Shown here: piece by piece, positions 1 to 7,084 of the stretch | How positions within the stretch are numbered: position 1 is the stretch's first letter | How the letters are laid out: each line of letters begins with the position of its first letter | Source of the DNA: an uncultured bacterium | GTDB lineage: Bacteria > Patescibacteriota > Patescibacteriia > UBA1558 > GWA2-36-10 | Direction: 5' to 3' | Length of the DNA: 9,411 bases | NCBI GenBank assembly: GCA_937870675.1 | Contig: CALMZN010000036.1 | Span: forward strand, 1-9,411 | Notes under the pieces: model-generated | What the model saw: only the letters and a program-made list of their open reading frames with translations | Database searches by the model: none | Told to the model about the DNA's origin: nothing | Program-made: the position numbers and the translations under genes

Positions 1-307
1 ATAAAATGATAACATTAATTTCGGAACGCCCTCTATTGCCTATGTTAGTGGCATGGATTAGGAGTGCAATCAACACCGCTTGAAGTGTTACATTCACAAA
101 CATAACACATGTGAAAACAGGCATTAAATTCTACCTTGCCTCTACATGCACATGAATTCTTTCCTACACTCCCACCACAATTTTCAGGAGGGAATCCTTG
201 TGGAGGATCGACTGGACAAGTTAATGAAGGTGGATTCTCGGTGAATTCAGCATAACAAATGAATCCCGTACATTGAGCAATTGCAAAATAAGTGATCGCA
301 ACCAAAA
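1..307. other. Left-edge stretch without a supported bacterial gene
   Basis: Apart from the Cys-rich frame on the - strand I see nothing here: no RNA gene, no hairpin with a T-tract, no convincing -10/-35 pair facing the gene at 308, and no Shine-Dalgarno sequence before it. The + frame of the first gene is closed by TGA at 293-295, so that gene cannot extend far leftward. Either the promoter of the first operon is not recognisable by eye, or the native upstream sequence is absent because of a chimeric join near 308-331. Confidence 0.5.
45..305 (-). other. Cysteine-rich reading frame of doubtful origin
   Basis: This 86-codon frame opens with TTG at 305-303 and ends at TAA (47-45). I recognise no family. 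The product has 12 cysteines (residues 12, 17, 30, 43, 52, 54, 63, 67, 70, 72, 80, 85), about 14% of the chain, which suggests a disulfide-rich secreted peptide. The frame stays open upstream of the TTG as far as about position 332, adding a run rich in Phe and Val, so the true N-terminus may be a hydrophobic signal peptide beginning beyond this point. That extension overlaps the start of the + gene at 308. Two divergent genes with 2 nt between their starts leave no room for promoters, so at least one start is wrong or the two sides do not belong together. Cys-rich secreted peptides of this type are more usual in eukaryotes. It could also be a chance frame. Local GC (about 40% by hand count) does not differ from the rest. 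Confidence 0.3.
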
Positions 308-1630
308 ATGGAAAAACAAAAACAAAAAATGTACGTGGTGGCTGTCGATATGGGGTATGGTCATCAGCGTGCGGCCTATCCGTTTATAGCTTCTAGCCAA
401 AACGGCGTTATTAATGCTAATCATTATGCGGGCATTAGCCGTCGTGAAGAGAGATCATGGAATAGTGGTCGTTTTTGGTATGAATTAATTTCTCGTTTTA
501 AAAATGTTCCGCTACTGGGCACTACCTCTTTCAAGATCATGGATCATTTTCAGAAAATTGAGGCCTTTTATCCGCGTCGTGATTTATCAGCTCAATCCCA
601 GCAATTAAAATGGTTTAATAAACAAGTAAAAGACGGTTTGGGCAAAGCATTGATTAATGAGCTCAACAAAAAACCCTTGCCATTTTTGACCACTTTTTTT
701 GTGGCTGCTTATTTTGCTGAACGCAATGGGTATAAGGATAAAATATATTTAGTAGTTTGCGATGCTGATGTGGCTCGTGCTTGGGCACCAGTCAATTCCA
801 CTACTAGTCGTATCATATATTTGGCGCCAAATAAGAGAGTCAAAGAGCGTCTAAGGTTATACGGGGTCAGAGAGAGTCATATTTATGTGACTGGCTTTCC
901 TTTGCCCAAGGAAAATATCGGCGGTTATAAATCAAATATTTTGAGACACGACTTGAAAGCTCGGCTTTATAATCTTGATCCCAGGGGAGTTTATCGCAAA
1001 AAATACGCCAAAGTAATAGAAGATTATTTGTGTCCAGTCAGAGAAATAAAAAAGAAACATCCTTTGACCATTACTTTTGCGGTCGGTGGCGCTGGCGCCC
1101 AGAGAGATATTGGAGTGATGATACTCCAGCGTCTGAAAAATCATCTTAAGAAAGGCAGGGTCAGGTTAAATTTAGTAGCTGGCGCTCGCAATGATGTTTA
1201 TTTATATTTTGAAAAGGCCTTGAAATACAACGGCTTGGCCAACACAAAAAATGTTCGTATTATTTATGCTGAAGATAAAGTAGAGTATTTCAAAATTTTT
1301 AATGAGGCCTTACGCACTACTGATGTTTTGTGGACCAAGCCCTCGGAGCTGACTTTTTATTGTGGCTTGGGTATACCAATCATTATTTCTGAGCCAGTGG
1401 GCTCTCAGGAGCAATACAATAGGGAGTGGCTGTTCAATATCGGCGCGGGTATTGATAGTCCGGATCCTCGCTATGTTGATGAGTGGCTGTTTGATTTCTT
1501 GGATTCGGGCTGGCTAGCCGAAGCCGCTATGGAGGGCTTTTTGGATGCGCCTAAGCACGGTACCTATAATATTGAAAATATAGTTTTACGCGGGAAAATC
1601 ACGGAAATAGACGAGGTGCATTTGCTCTAA
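308..1630 (+). CDS. GT28/MurG-like (GT-B) glycosyltransferase
   Basis: A 440-residue protein that looks like a nucleotide-sugar glycosyltransferase related to the MurG / diacylglycerol glycosyltransferase group. The N-terminal strand leads into DMGYGHQRAA (residues 14-23), matching the Gly-rich GxGH loop that opens these enzymes. A second Gly-rich turn, AVGGAGAQRD (about 257-266), starts the C-terminal Rossmann-like domain. The segment around 344-371 (KPSEL, then GIPIIISEP, then SQEQYN) matches the donor-binding region of GT28 proteins, where TKPGGLT and a later Q/N-rich loop hold the nucleotide sugar. There is no membrane span, so it is probably cytosolic or peripheral. Donor and acceptor cannot be told; a lipid or surface-glycan acceptor is inferred from the family and neighbours. 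The start may be ATG at 308 or ATG at 329 (Met8); the later one removes a Lys/Gln-rich tag and begins right at the first beta strand. The next gene follows after 3 nt. Confidence 0.72.
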   Translation: MEKQKQKMYVVAVDMGYGHQRAAYPFIASSQNGVINANHYAGISRREERSWNSGRFWYELISRFKNVPLLGTTSFKIMDHFQKIEAFYPRRDLSAQSQQLKWFNKQVKDGLGKALINELNKKPLPFLTTFFVAAYFAERNGYKDKIYLVVCDADVARAWAPVNSTTSRIIYLAPNKRVKERLRLYGVRESHIYVTGFPLPKENIGGYKSNILRHDLKARLYNLDPRGVYRKKYAKVIEDYLCPVREIKKKHPLTITFAVGGAGAQRDIGVMILQRLKNHLKKGRVRLNLVAGARNDVYLYFEKALKYNGLANTKNVRIIYAEDKVEYFKIFNEALRTTDVLWTKPSELTFYCGLGIPIIISEPVGSQEQYNREWLFNIGAGIDSPDPRYVDEWLFDFLDSGWLAEAAMEGFLDAPKHGTYNIENIVLRGKITEIDEVHLL

Positions 1631-1633
1631 AAT

Positions 1634-2980
1634 ATGATTATTGAACAAGCCAAAATTAATTGTTACAAAAGTATTAAGCAGCCCATGCTGCTTAATCTTC
1701 ATAAAATTAACATTATTATTGGCCAAAATAATTCTGGCAAAAGCAATATTTTGGACGCCATCCAGTTTGCCTTGCAGGCCCCAGATCAGGTCAGTAATAT
1801 TTTTTACGAAAAAACTGATTTGGAGCTCAAAGTTTTTTTTAATCCCGAGGAACAAAATAGATGGCAATTGCCCGAGCCGAGTGGTATTTTTGTTCAAAAA
1901 AAAAGCGATCGTGAATTAAAATTTACTAGGCAAACTTTGCCCTACAATAGCGCCTTAAGAAAAATATTAAGTCCGCAAGTCAAGAGATTAGATGAGGAGG
2001 CCTTTGCTGATTATCGTCAGATTGAGACCGATTACCACTGGCTACAGCACTACTCGGGGTTTTACATGCGTTTTCAGGAAAATTTGAAAAAACATTTTCC
2101 CAAAATATTGGCTTCACACAATGCCTTGGATATCAATTATGAGGGCGATGGTCTTTATGAAGGTAATAGGCGAGTGACGATTGATCGCTTGGGGTCGGGT
2201 TTTCGTCGGATATTTATCATGTTGCTGTATATTTTTCATCCCAGTTATCAGCTAGTGTTGATCGATGAGCCCGAAACACATTTGCATCCAGCTTTGCAGG
2301 AGCGACTCTTGTGGGCTATGCAAAATAGCGATGCCGGGCAAATTATTTTTACCACACATTCGCCACTTTTTTTGACACCCATGACTTTACCGCAAGTTGT
2401 GCGAGTAAGCAAAGATGAAAAATCAACCAAAGCATATGGCATTTCTCACATTGGTGGCACTCACGGCTACTATGACCCCCAGCGCTTACTGCAAGAGTTG
2501 AACGCTGACAATTTAGAAATGTTTTTTGCCGATGAAGTTGTTATGGTGGAAGGAATGTCAGACAAATTATTATTGCGCGGTTTGATTGACCATTTTTATG
2601 AGGGAGATAAGGACATAAAAGTAGTCCAGACCCACGGCAAGGGGAATATGAAAGTTTATATTGATCTTTTGAGAATGTTTGAAATACCTTATCGTATTAT
2701 TATGGACAGAGATGTTTTTAATCACGATGATTTGTTTGAATTACTTACTCACTTGAAAATTCATCTGCCCAAGATGTCACAAGATGAGCTTATTCAAGAG
2801 TTGAAAAAAAGTAATGTTTATATTTTCCCCAACGGCGACTTAGAGGCCAATTACCCAAGAAAATACCAAAAAGATAAAAGTAAATCACTCAATGCTTTGC
2901 GGGCTGCTAATAGGATATCCCCAGAAGATTTTTTGTCAAACAATATGAGTAATTTGCGAGAAATAATAAATGATTTGTAA
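1634..2980 (+). CDS. OLD-family AAA ATPase with C-terminal TOPRIM nuclease domain
   Basis: A 448-residue protein with an SMC/ABC-like ATPase half followed by a TOPRIM half, the arrangement of OLD (overcoming lysogenisation defect) nucleases. Walker A is GQNNSGKSN (30-38). A signature-like LGSGFRRI lies at 186-193, Walker B LVLIDEPETHLHP at 207-219, and the switch histidine in TTHSP at 240-244. The TOPRIM part shows the first acidic residue in EGMSDK (E306), the DRD pair (D358, D360) and a GDLE element (D402, E404). All expected metal-binding acids therefore appear present, so an active Mg-dependent DNA nuclease is plausible. OLD proteins act in phage defence or DNA repair; a stand-alone copy like this is the class 1 type, since no UvrD-like helicase (the GajB partner in Gabija) or reverse transcriptase is adjacent. 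It sits 3 nt after the glycosyltransferase and 11 nt before the transporter, so it is probably co-transcribed with them. The specific role is unknown. Confidence 0.85.
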   Translation: MIIEQAKINCYKSIKQPMLLNLHKINIIIGQNNSGKSNILDAIQFALQAPDQVSNIFYEKTDLELKVFFNPEEQNRWQLPEPSGIFVQKKSDRELKFTRQTLPYNSALRKILSPQVKRLDEEAFADYRQIETDYHWLQHYSGFYMRFQENLKKHFPKILASHNALDINYEGDGLYEGNRRVTIDRLGSGFRRIFIMLLYIFHPSYQLVLIDEPETHLHPALQERLLWAMQNSDAGQIIFTTHSPLFLTPMTLPQVVRVSKDEKSTKAYGISHIGGTHGYYDPQRLLQELNADNLEMFFADEVVMVEGMSDKLLLRGLIDHFYEGDKDIKVVQTHGKGNMKVYIDLLRMFEIPYRIIMDRDVFNHDDLFELLTHLKIHLPKMSQDELIQELKKSNVYIFPNGDLEANYPRKYQKDKSKSLNALRAANRISPEDFLSNNMSNLREIINDL

Positions 2981-2991
2981 ATTAAAAAAAT

Positions 2992-3930
2992 ATGACTTGG
3001 TTAATAGTTGCCATAATTGCTTATGTGGTCATGGCCGCAGTCAATGTGGCTGACAAATTTGTGCTAGAACACGTGGTTTCAGGGCCACGCACCTACACTT
3101 TTCTAGTTGGCGTTTCTGGCGCGGCCGTGATAGTGCTAGCGCCGTGGTTTTTGCAGTGGCCGGGTTTGGGCTTATTTTTGTTTGATGTTTTGGTGGGCTC
3201 TTTTTTTGCGGCTGGCATATTTTTTCTTTATTCAGCGCTCAAAGGTCACGATGCTTCGCAGATATTTACTTTGGTCGGTGGCACAGTGCCAATCTTTACA
3301 ATTATTTTGTCAATAATTTTTTTCAAAGAAATATTTAGCACCAACCAGTGGTTGGCAATCAGCTATCTGATATTGGGCACCATGATCATCTCGGCTATTT
3401 CCCCTCGGCACAGTATTTGGTATGAGGTCAAACATTTTTTACATATTGATTTTGATAAAAAATGGCATAGTATTTTGTTTTCTTTTATTTCGGCTTTATT
3501 TTTTGCGTTATTTTGGTTTGGCAGTAAAGTAGCTTACAATGGGCAAGAATTTTTGAGCGCTTTTATTTGGATACGCTTGGGTACTTTTTTTGCGGTGCTG
3601 TGTTTGTTGTTTAGTTCACGCAACCGTCAGGGTATATTAGCTGATCTTAAGAAGTCAAAAAGTAAGAAGCAGAACAAGTTTATTTTTCTTGGCACCCAAG
3701 TTGGAGGCGCTATTGGTTCGGTCTTACAGAACTACGCTGTGGCTTTGGGTTCGGTGGCTTTGGTGACTTCCTTGCAAGGTCTGCAATATGGTTTGATTTT
3801 GGCCTTTACTTATTTTATAACTATTTTTTATCCAAAAATTATCAAAGAAAAGCGTTCCGGCAAAATTATAACTTACAAAATTATTGCCGCAGTGCTGGTA
3901 GCTATGGGCTTGTTTTATATGTCTCAATAA
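2992..3930 (+). CDS. EamA/DMT-superfamily membrane transporter
   Basis: A 312-residue, highly hydrophobic protein with about ten predicted membrane spans (roughly 2-20, 34-54, 58-80, 88-112, 117-136, 158-178, 187-207, 230-250, 254-280, 294-310). This fits the two-times-five-helix layout of the drug/metabolite transporter superfamily. The end of the first half, KEIF followed by a helix starting near W120 and ending in LILGTMIIS, is typical of EamA domains (GE/KE..t..qwiG..lIl.G). The Lys-rich loop at 219-229 separates spans 7 and 8. Such proteins move small metabolites, nucleotide sugars or amino acids; the substrate cannot be read from sequence. The start is ATG 11 nt after the OLD gene, with no Shine-Dalgarno sequence. 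The hydrolase gene follows 3 nt downstream. Being between glycan-related genes, a sugar- or lipid-linked substrate is possible but only inferred. Confidence 0.82.
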   Translation: MTWLIVAIIAYVVMAAVNVADKFVLEHVVSGPRTYTFLVGVSGAAVIVLAPWFLQWPGLGLFLFDVLVGSFFAAGIFFLYSALKGHDASQIFTLVGGTVPIFTIILSIIFFKEIFSTNQWLAISYLILGTMIISAISPRHSIWYEVKHFLHIDFDKKWHSILFSFISALFFALFWFGSKVAYNGQEFLSAFIWIRLGTFFAVLCLLFSSRNRQGILADLKKSKSKKQNKFIFLGTQVGGAIGSVLQNYAVALGSVALVTSLQGLQYGLILAFTYFITIFYPKIIKEKRSGKIITYKIIAAVLVAMGLFYMSQ

Positions 3931-3933
3931 ATT

Positions 3934-4956
3934 ATGCGTCGAGTTTCAAAAAAATTAAAAATAATTATTTGGGTTTTATTTCTGCTCTGGTTTTTTTGGT
4001 GGCTAAAATTTGCCAATCATTATCCGAGCAAGATTACGCTCCAGGCCAAGCCGGATTTTTGGGGAGTCACTTATTCTTCCAAGCTGGCGGTCAACTTGGG
4101 TTTGGATTGGGGAGATACATTTATACACATCATTGATGATTTGGGAGTCAAAAATATCCGCTTGCCAATTTACTGGGATTGGATTGAAGAGGAAAAAAAT
4201 GAATATAATTTTTATGCCTTTGACTATATGTTGGATCAGGGTCGGCAGAGAAATGTTGATTTTATTGCCAACATTGGTTGGCGACTTCCGCGCTGGCCAG
4301 AATGTCACTCGCCAGTTTGGCTTGATAAAAATGATGAACAGCTCAGAAAAACGGAAATTTTGAAAATGTTAAAAACAGTGGTAGAGCGCTATAAAGATCG
4401 ACCAGAAATTGTGGCTTGGCAGGTTGAAAACGAGCCGCTATTTGATTGGTTTGGCGAGTGTCCCAAAGGCGATAAAGAATTTTTGGAGCAGGAAGTGGCC
4501 TTGGTAAGAAATTTGGATAGTAGACCAATAATAATTTCCGCTTCTGGGGAATTGAGTACTTGGAGTCAAGAAGCCAAAATTGGTGATATATTTGGCACGA
4601 CTATGTACCGGGTAGTTTGGAATAACTGGTTTGGCTATTTCCGTTATCCATGGCCAAGCTGGTTTTATCCACTCAAAGCCAATATAGTTGGCCTGCCAAG
4701 GCAAAAAGTCATAATCAGTGAACTGCAGGCCGAGCCCTGGGTACCGCACGGCTTTCTGGTCACTTTAAAAAATGAAGAAACACAAAAATCTTTGTCAATT
4801 AAGCAATTATCAGCTAATTTGCAGTATGCTATAAATACTGGTTTTAATCAGGCCTATTTATGGGGAGTGGAATATTGGTATGCCAAATATCAACAAGGCG
4901 ATCATAGTTATTGGGATTTTATGAAGCAAGTTTTGAAAAATGCTCGTTATGATTAG
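3934..4956 (+). CDS. Membrane-anchored clan GH-A glycoside hydrolase (TIM barrel)
   Basis: A 340-residue protein with a basic N-terminus (MRRVSKKLK), one hydrophobic segment at about 9-26 without a clear signal-peptidase site, and then a catalytic domain. It is probably an uncleaved signal anchor with the enzyme outside. The barrel shows GVTYS (44-48), a conserved NIRLPIYWDW (74-83), WQVENEP (162-168) and VIISELQAEPW (259-269). In clan GH-A the Glu in NEP at the end of strand 4 is the acid/base, here E167. The Glu at the end of strand 7 is the nucleophile, here most likely E263, with E267 as the alternative. LWGVEYWY near the C-terminus matches the final barrel strand with an aromatic subsite. 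Both catalytic residues are present, so activity is expected. Specificity is not determinable; GH5-, GH39- or GH42-like relatives are all possible. It is the last gene before the terminator at 4991-5025, and ends in TAG. Confidence 0.8.
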   Translation: MRRVSKKLKIIIWVLFLLWFFWWLKFANHYPSKITLQAKPDFWGVTYSSKLAVNLGLDWGDTFIHIIDDLGVKNIRLPIYWDWIEEEKNEYNFYAFDYMLDQGRQRNVDFIANIGWRLPRWPECHSPVWLDKNDEQLRKTEILKMLKTVVERYKDRPEIVAWQVENEPLFDWFGECPKGDKEFLEQEVALVRNLDSRPIIISASGELSTWSQEAKIGDIFGTTMYRVVWNNWFGYFRYPWPSWFYPLKANIVGLPRQKVIISELQAEPWVPHGFLVTLKNEETQKSLSIKQLSANLQYAINTGFNQAYLWGVEYWYAKYQQGDHSYWDFMKQVLKNARYD

Positions 4957-4990
4957 CTATTTACATTAATAAAAAATTATGTCTTAATAT

Positions 4991-5025
4991 AATAAATCCC
5001 CAGAAGGGGATTTATTTGTTTTTTT
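4991..5025 (+). terminator. Intrinsic terminator of the first gene block
   Basis: A perfect 11-bp stem, AATAAATCCCC (4991-5001) pairing with GGGGATTTATT (5006-5016), closes an AGAA tetraloop and is followed by TGTTTTTTT. The four G-C pairs next to the loop and the U-rich tail are the classic rho-independent form. It lies 35 nt past the hydrolase stop codon and separates the two + strand gene blocks. Confidence 0.93.
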
Positions 5026-5044
5026 CAGTCGATTTTGTTATAAT
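5016..5044 (+). promoter_or_regulatory. Candidate sigma-70-type promoter for the subtilase block
   Basis: A consensus -10 box TATAAT is at 5039-5044. Seventeen nt upstream is TTGTTT (5016-5021), which matches TTGACA in three of six positions. Transcription would start near 5051, giving a leader of under 20 nt before the GTG at 5069. The -35 element lies inside the last stem base and T-tract of the preceding terminator, so the terminator and promoter are packed together. Confidence 0.55.
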
Positions 5045-5068
5045 TATCATAATATTAATTTAAATTTA

Positions 5069-7081
5069 GTGAATAGAATAATAAAACTATTTATTTGGCT
5101 AGTTGTTGTTAGTGTTGCCACACCAGCAGTGGCTTTTCATCAGGACTATACTCCGATTGATCCCTATCTTTTGCAACAAAGTTATTTGCGGACTATAAAC
5201 ACTCAGGGCTCTTGGTCTTATCAGTCCCAAGAAAACAAAGAAGTTGTGGTGGCTGTTTTGGACTCTGGTATTGATATTAGTCACCCAGATTTAGTCAATA
5301 ATATCTGGATCAATAGCGATGAAATACCCAGCGACGGACTAGATAATGATGGTAATAGTTATATTGATGATATTAATGGCTGGGATTTTGTAGATAGCGA
5401 CAATGAGCCAACACCAGTTTTGATTGATGGATATGATTATACAGCCGTAAATCACGGCACAGTAATTGCTGGCGTTATTGCCGCCTCAGCCAATGATGAG
5501 GGAATTGTGGGCATCAATCCCAAAGTAAAAATAATGGATTTAAGGATTTTGGACGCCAAGGGCATGGGCAATACTTTAGTTTTGTCACAAGCCATTGATT
5601 ATGCTGTAGAAAACGGCGCTTCAATTATAAATCTTAGCTTGGTAGGCAAATCTATTGATGAGTCCTTAAAAAAATCTATCACCAATGCTTATAATAGCGG
5701 AGTGATGATTGTGGCCGCTTCAGGCAATGAGAGTAAGAGTGGCATTGATCTAGACATAGAGCCGGCCTACCCAGTTTGTGATTTTGATAACATTAATAGA
5801 GTTCTGGGTGTGGCCGCTGTTGATAGTCAGAATAAATTATCAGTTTTTTCCAACTACGGTGAAAAATGCATAGACATATCAGCGCCGGGTGTAAATATTT
5901 ACTCTACGGTTTATCATGATTTGACAGACATTAATTTCAGCAGTTATTATCGTGGTGGTTGGTCTGGCACTTCGGTGGCTGCTCCGATGGTCAGTGGAGC
6001 CCTGTCTTTGATCAAAATGAATTATCCCAATTTGCGTCCAGCTGACATATATTCAATTCTGTTATCTAGCTCCGATAGCTTGCAAGCGGCTAGTCCCTTA
6101 ATCTACAAAAAATTAGGCCAAGGACTGCTCAATATTGGCGCCGCTTTAGATGCGGCTGATAAATATTATAACCAAACTATAAAATTAGTTTTGGCTCCGC
6201 AAGCTGGTTTAAGTCCAGAAATTTTGATCATGAATGACAAAGGCAACTTATTGTCTTCGTTTTTGGCTTATGATAAAAAATTTAAAGGCGGAGTCAATAT
6301 CTCAACCGGCGATTTAGAAAACAATGGCTCTTATGAAATAGTGACAGCGCCATTATCAAAAGGCGGACCCCATGTCAGGATTTTTTCCAATCAAGGATCA
6401 CTGCTTAATGAATTCTTTGCTTATGATGCCAAGTATTTGGGTGGCGTCAATTTAGCTTTGGGAGATTTGTATGGTGATAAAAATAAACAAATAGTTACAG
6501 CACCAGTGACTGGTGGCTCGGAAATAAAAATTTTTAATTCTAGTGGCACATTATTACGTAGTTTTTTGGCTTATGATGCCAAGTTCAAAGGCGGTGTAAA
6601 TATAGCGGTTGGTGATATTGATAATGATGGTAAAGCGGAAATCATCACCGCGCCGGCCGCTATTGGCGGACCGCATATCAAAGTATTCAACAGCGAAGGA
6701 TTGCTTTTGTATCAATTTTTTGCCTATGACAAAAAAATGACTAAAGGAGTTTGGCTGACAGTTGGCGATGTTGATTTTGATGGCTGGCAAGATATCATTG
6801 TTGTGCCAGCCAAAAATAGCGCGCCCCAAGTCAAAGCTTTTAATTTCAATGGCACGCCACTTTATGATTTCATGGCCTATAGTCAGTATTTGACGGTCGG
6901 TATTAGACTGCAAGCTCGCGATTTGTCTGGTGACTTGAGGCCAGAAATATTGGCCTTGCCCAACAAAGGATCGTCGGCTCTACTGCGAATATATGACCAC
7001 AATGGTTTGGAAAAAGATAGCGTGTATTTACGCAATCCACAAGACAAAAATGGCTACAATGTTGATATTTTAGTTGATTAA
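5069..7081 (+). CDS. Secreted subtilisin-like (S8) serine protease with VCBS/FG-GAP repeat domain
   Basis: A 670-residue exported protease. Residues 1-22 form a signal peptide ending in ATPAVA, with cleavage expected before F23. The S8 domain has the catalytic Asp in VLDSGID (D65), His in NHGTVIAG (H129), the oxyanion Asn in ASGNES (N220) and Ser in GTSVAAP (S302), so the full active site is intact. An Asp-rich insert, DGLDNDGNSYIDD (89-101), resembles the calcium-binding stretch common in bacterial subtilases. From about 374 to 650 come roughly 51-residue VCBS/FG-GAP-type units, each with a TAP...IF half and an AYD...GD half; GDIDNDG (515-521) has the calcium-binding form. Such repeats form beta propellers and usually serve in adhesion. 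The start is GTG: no in-frame ATG lies nearby and this start gives a proper signal peptide. No sorting signal or C-terminal membrane span is visible, so it is released or held by its repeats. The GT2 gene follows 3 nt after the stop. Confidence 0.93.
   Translation: MNRIIKLFIWLVVVSVATPAVAFHQDYTPIDPYLLQQSYLRTINTQGSWSYQSQENKEVVVAVLDSGIDISHPDLVNNIWINSDEIPSDGLDNDGNSYIDDINGWDFVDSDNEPTPVLIDGYDYTAVNHGTVIAGVIAASANDEGIVGINPKVKIMDLRILDAKGMGNTLVLSQAIDYAVENGASIINLSLVGKSIDESLKKSITNAYNSGVMIVAASGNESKSGIDLDIEPAYPVCDFDNINRVLGVAAVDSQNKLSVFSNYGEKCIDISAPGVNIYSTVYHDLTDINFSSYYRGGWSGTSVAAPMVSGALSLIKMNYPNLRPADIYSILLSSSDSLQAASPLIYKKLGQGLLNIGAALDAADKYYNQTIKLVLAPQAGLSPEILIMNDKGNLLSSFLAYDKKFKGGVNISTGDLENNGSYEIVTAPLSKGGPHVRIFSNQGSLLNEFFAYDAKYLGGVNLALGDLYGDKNKQIVTAPVTGGSEIKIFNSSGTLLRSFLAYDAKFKGGVNIAVGDIDNDGKAEIITAPAAIGGPHIKVFNSEGLLLYQFFAYDKKMTKGVWLTVGDVDFDGWQDIIVVPAKNSAPQVKAFNFNGTPLYDFMAYSQYLTVGIRLQARDLSGDLRPEILALPNKGSSALLRIYDHNGLEKDSVYLRNPQDKNGYNVDILVD
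6188..7018 (+). repeat. Tandem ~51-codon VCBS/FG-GAP repeats inside the subtilase gene
   Basis: The GD step of each unit falls at residues 414, 465, 515, 566 and 617 (RD in the last), a spacing of 50-51 residues. The AYD step falls at 400, 451, 501, 552 and 603 (AYS in the last). The TAP...IF half occurs six times (LAP near 375, TAP near 426, 478 and 527, then VVP near 578 and ALP near 629), while the AYD...GD half occurs five times. The first and third AYD...GD segments are most alike (KFKGGVNI in both), and the last units are the most diverged, consistent with repeat duplication followed by decay at the C-terminal end. Confidence 0.85.
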
Positions 7082-7084
7082 ATT

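Noticed and set aside
271..307. Promoter for the first gene (TTGAGC with a nearby A/T-rich hexamer)
   Set aside because: The spacing between the two boxes is far too short and no good -10 sequence is present.
932..1144. Frames on the - strand inside the first glycosyltransferase, and similar shadows within the other genes
   Set aside because: They lie wholly inside well-supported + genes, have no recognisable motifs, and their composition follows from the opposite strand.
1634..2980. GajA of a Gabija defence system or a retron effector
   Set aside because: No UvrD-like helicase, reverse transcriptase or structured ncRNA is adjacent, so only the broader OLD family call is justified.
4010..4363. 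117-codon + frame overlapping the glycoside hydrolase
   Set aside because: It is an alternative frame of a gene with clear catalytic motifs; its product has no domain pattern and no own start context.
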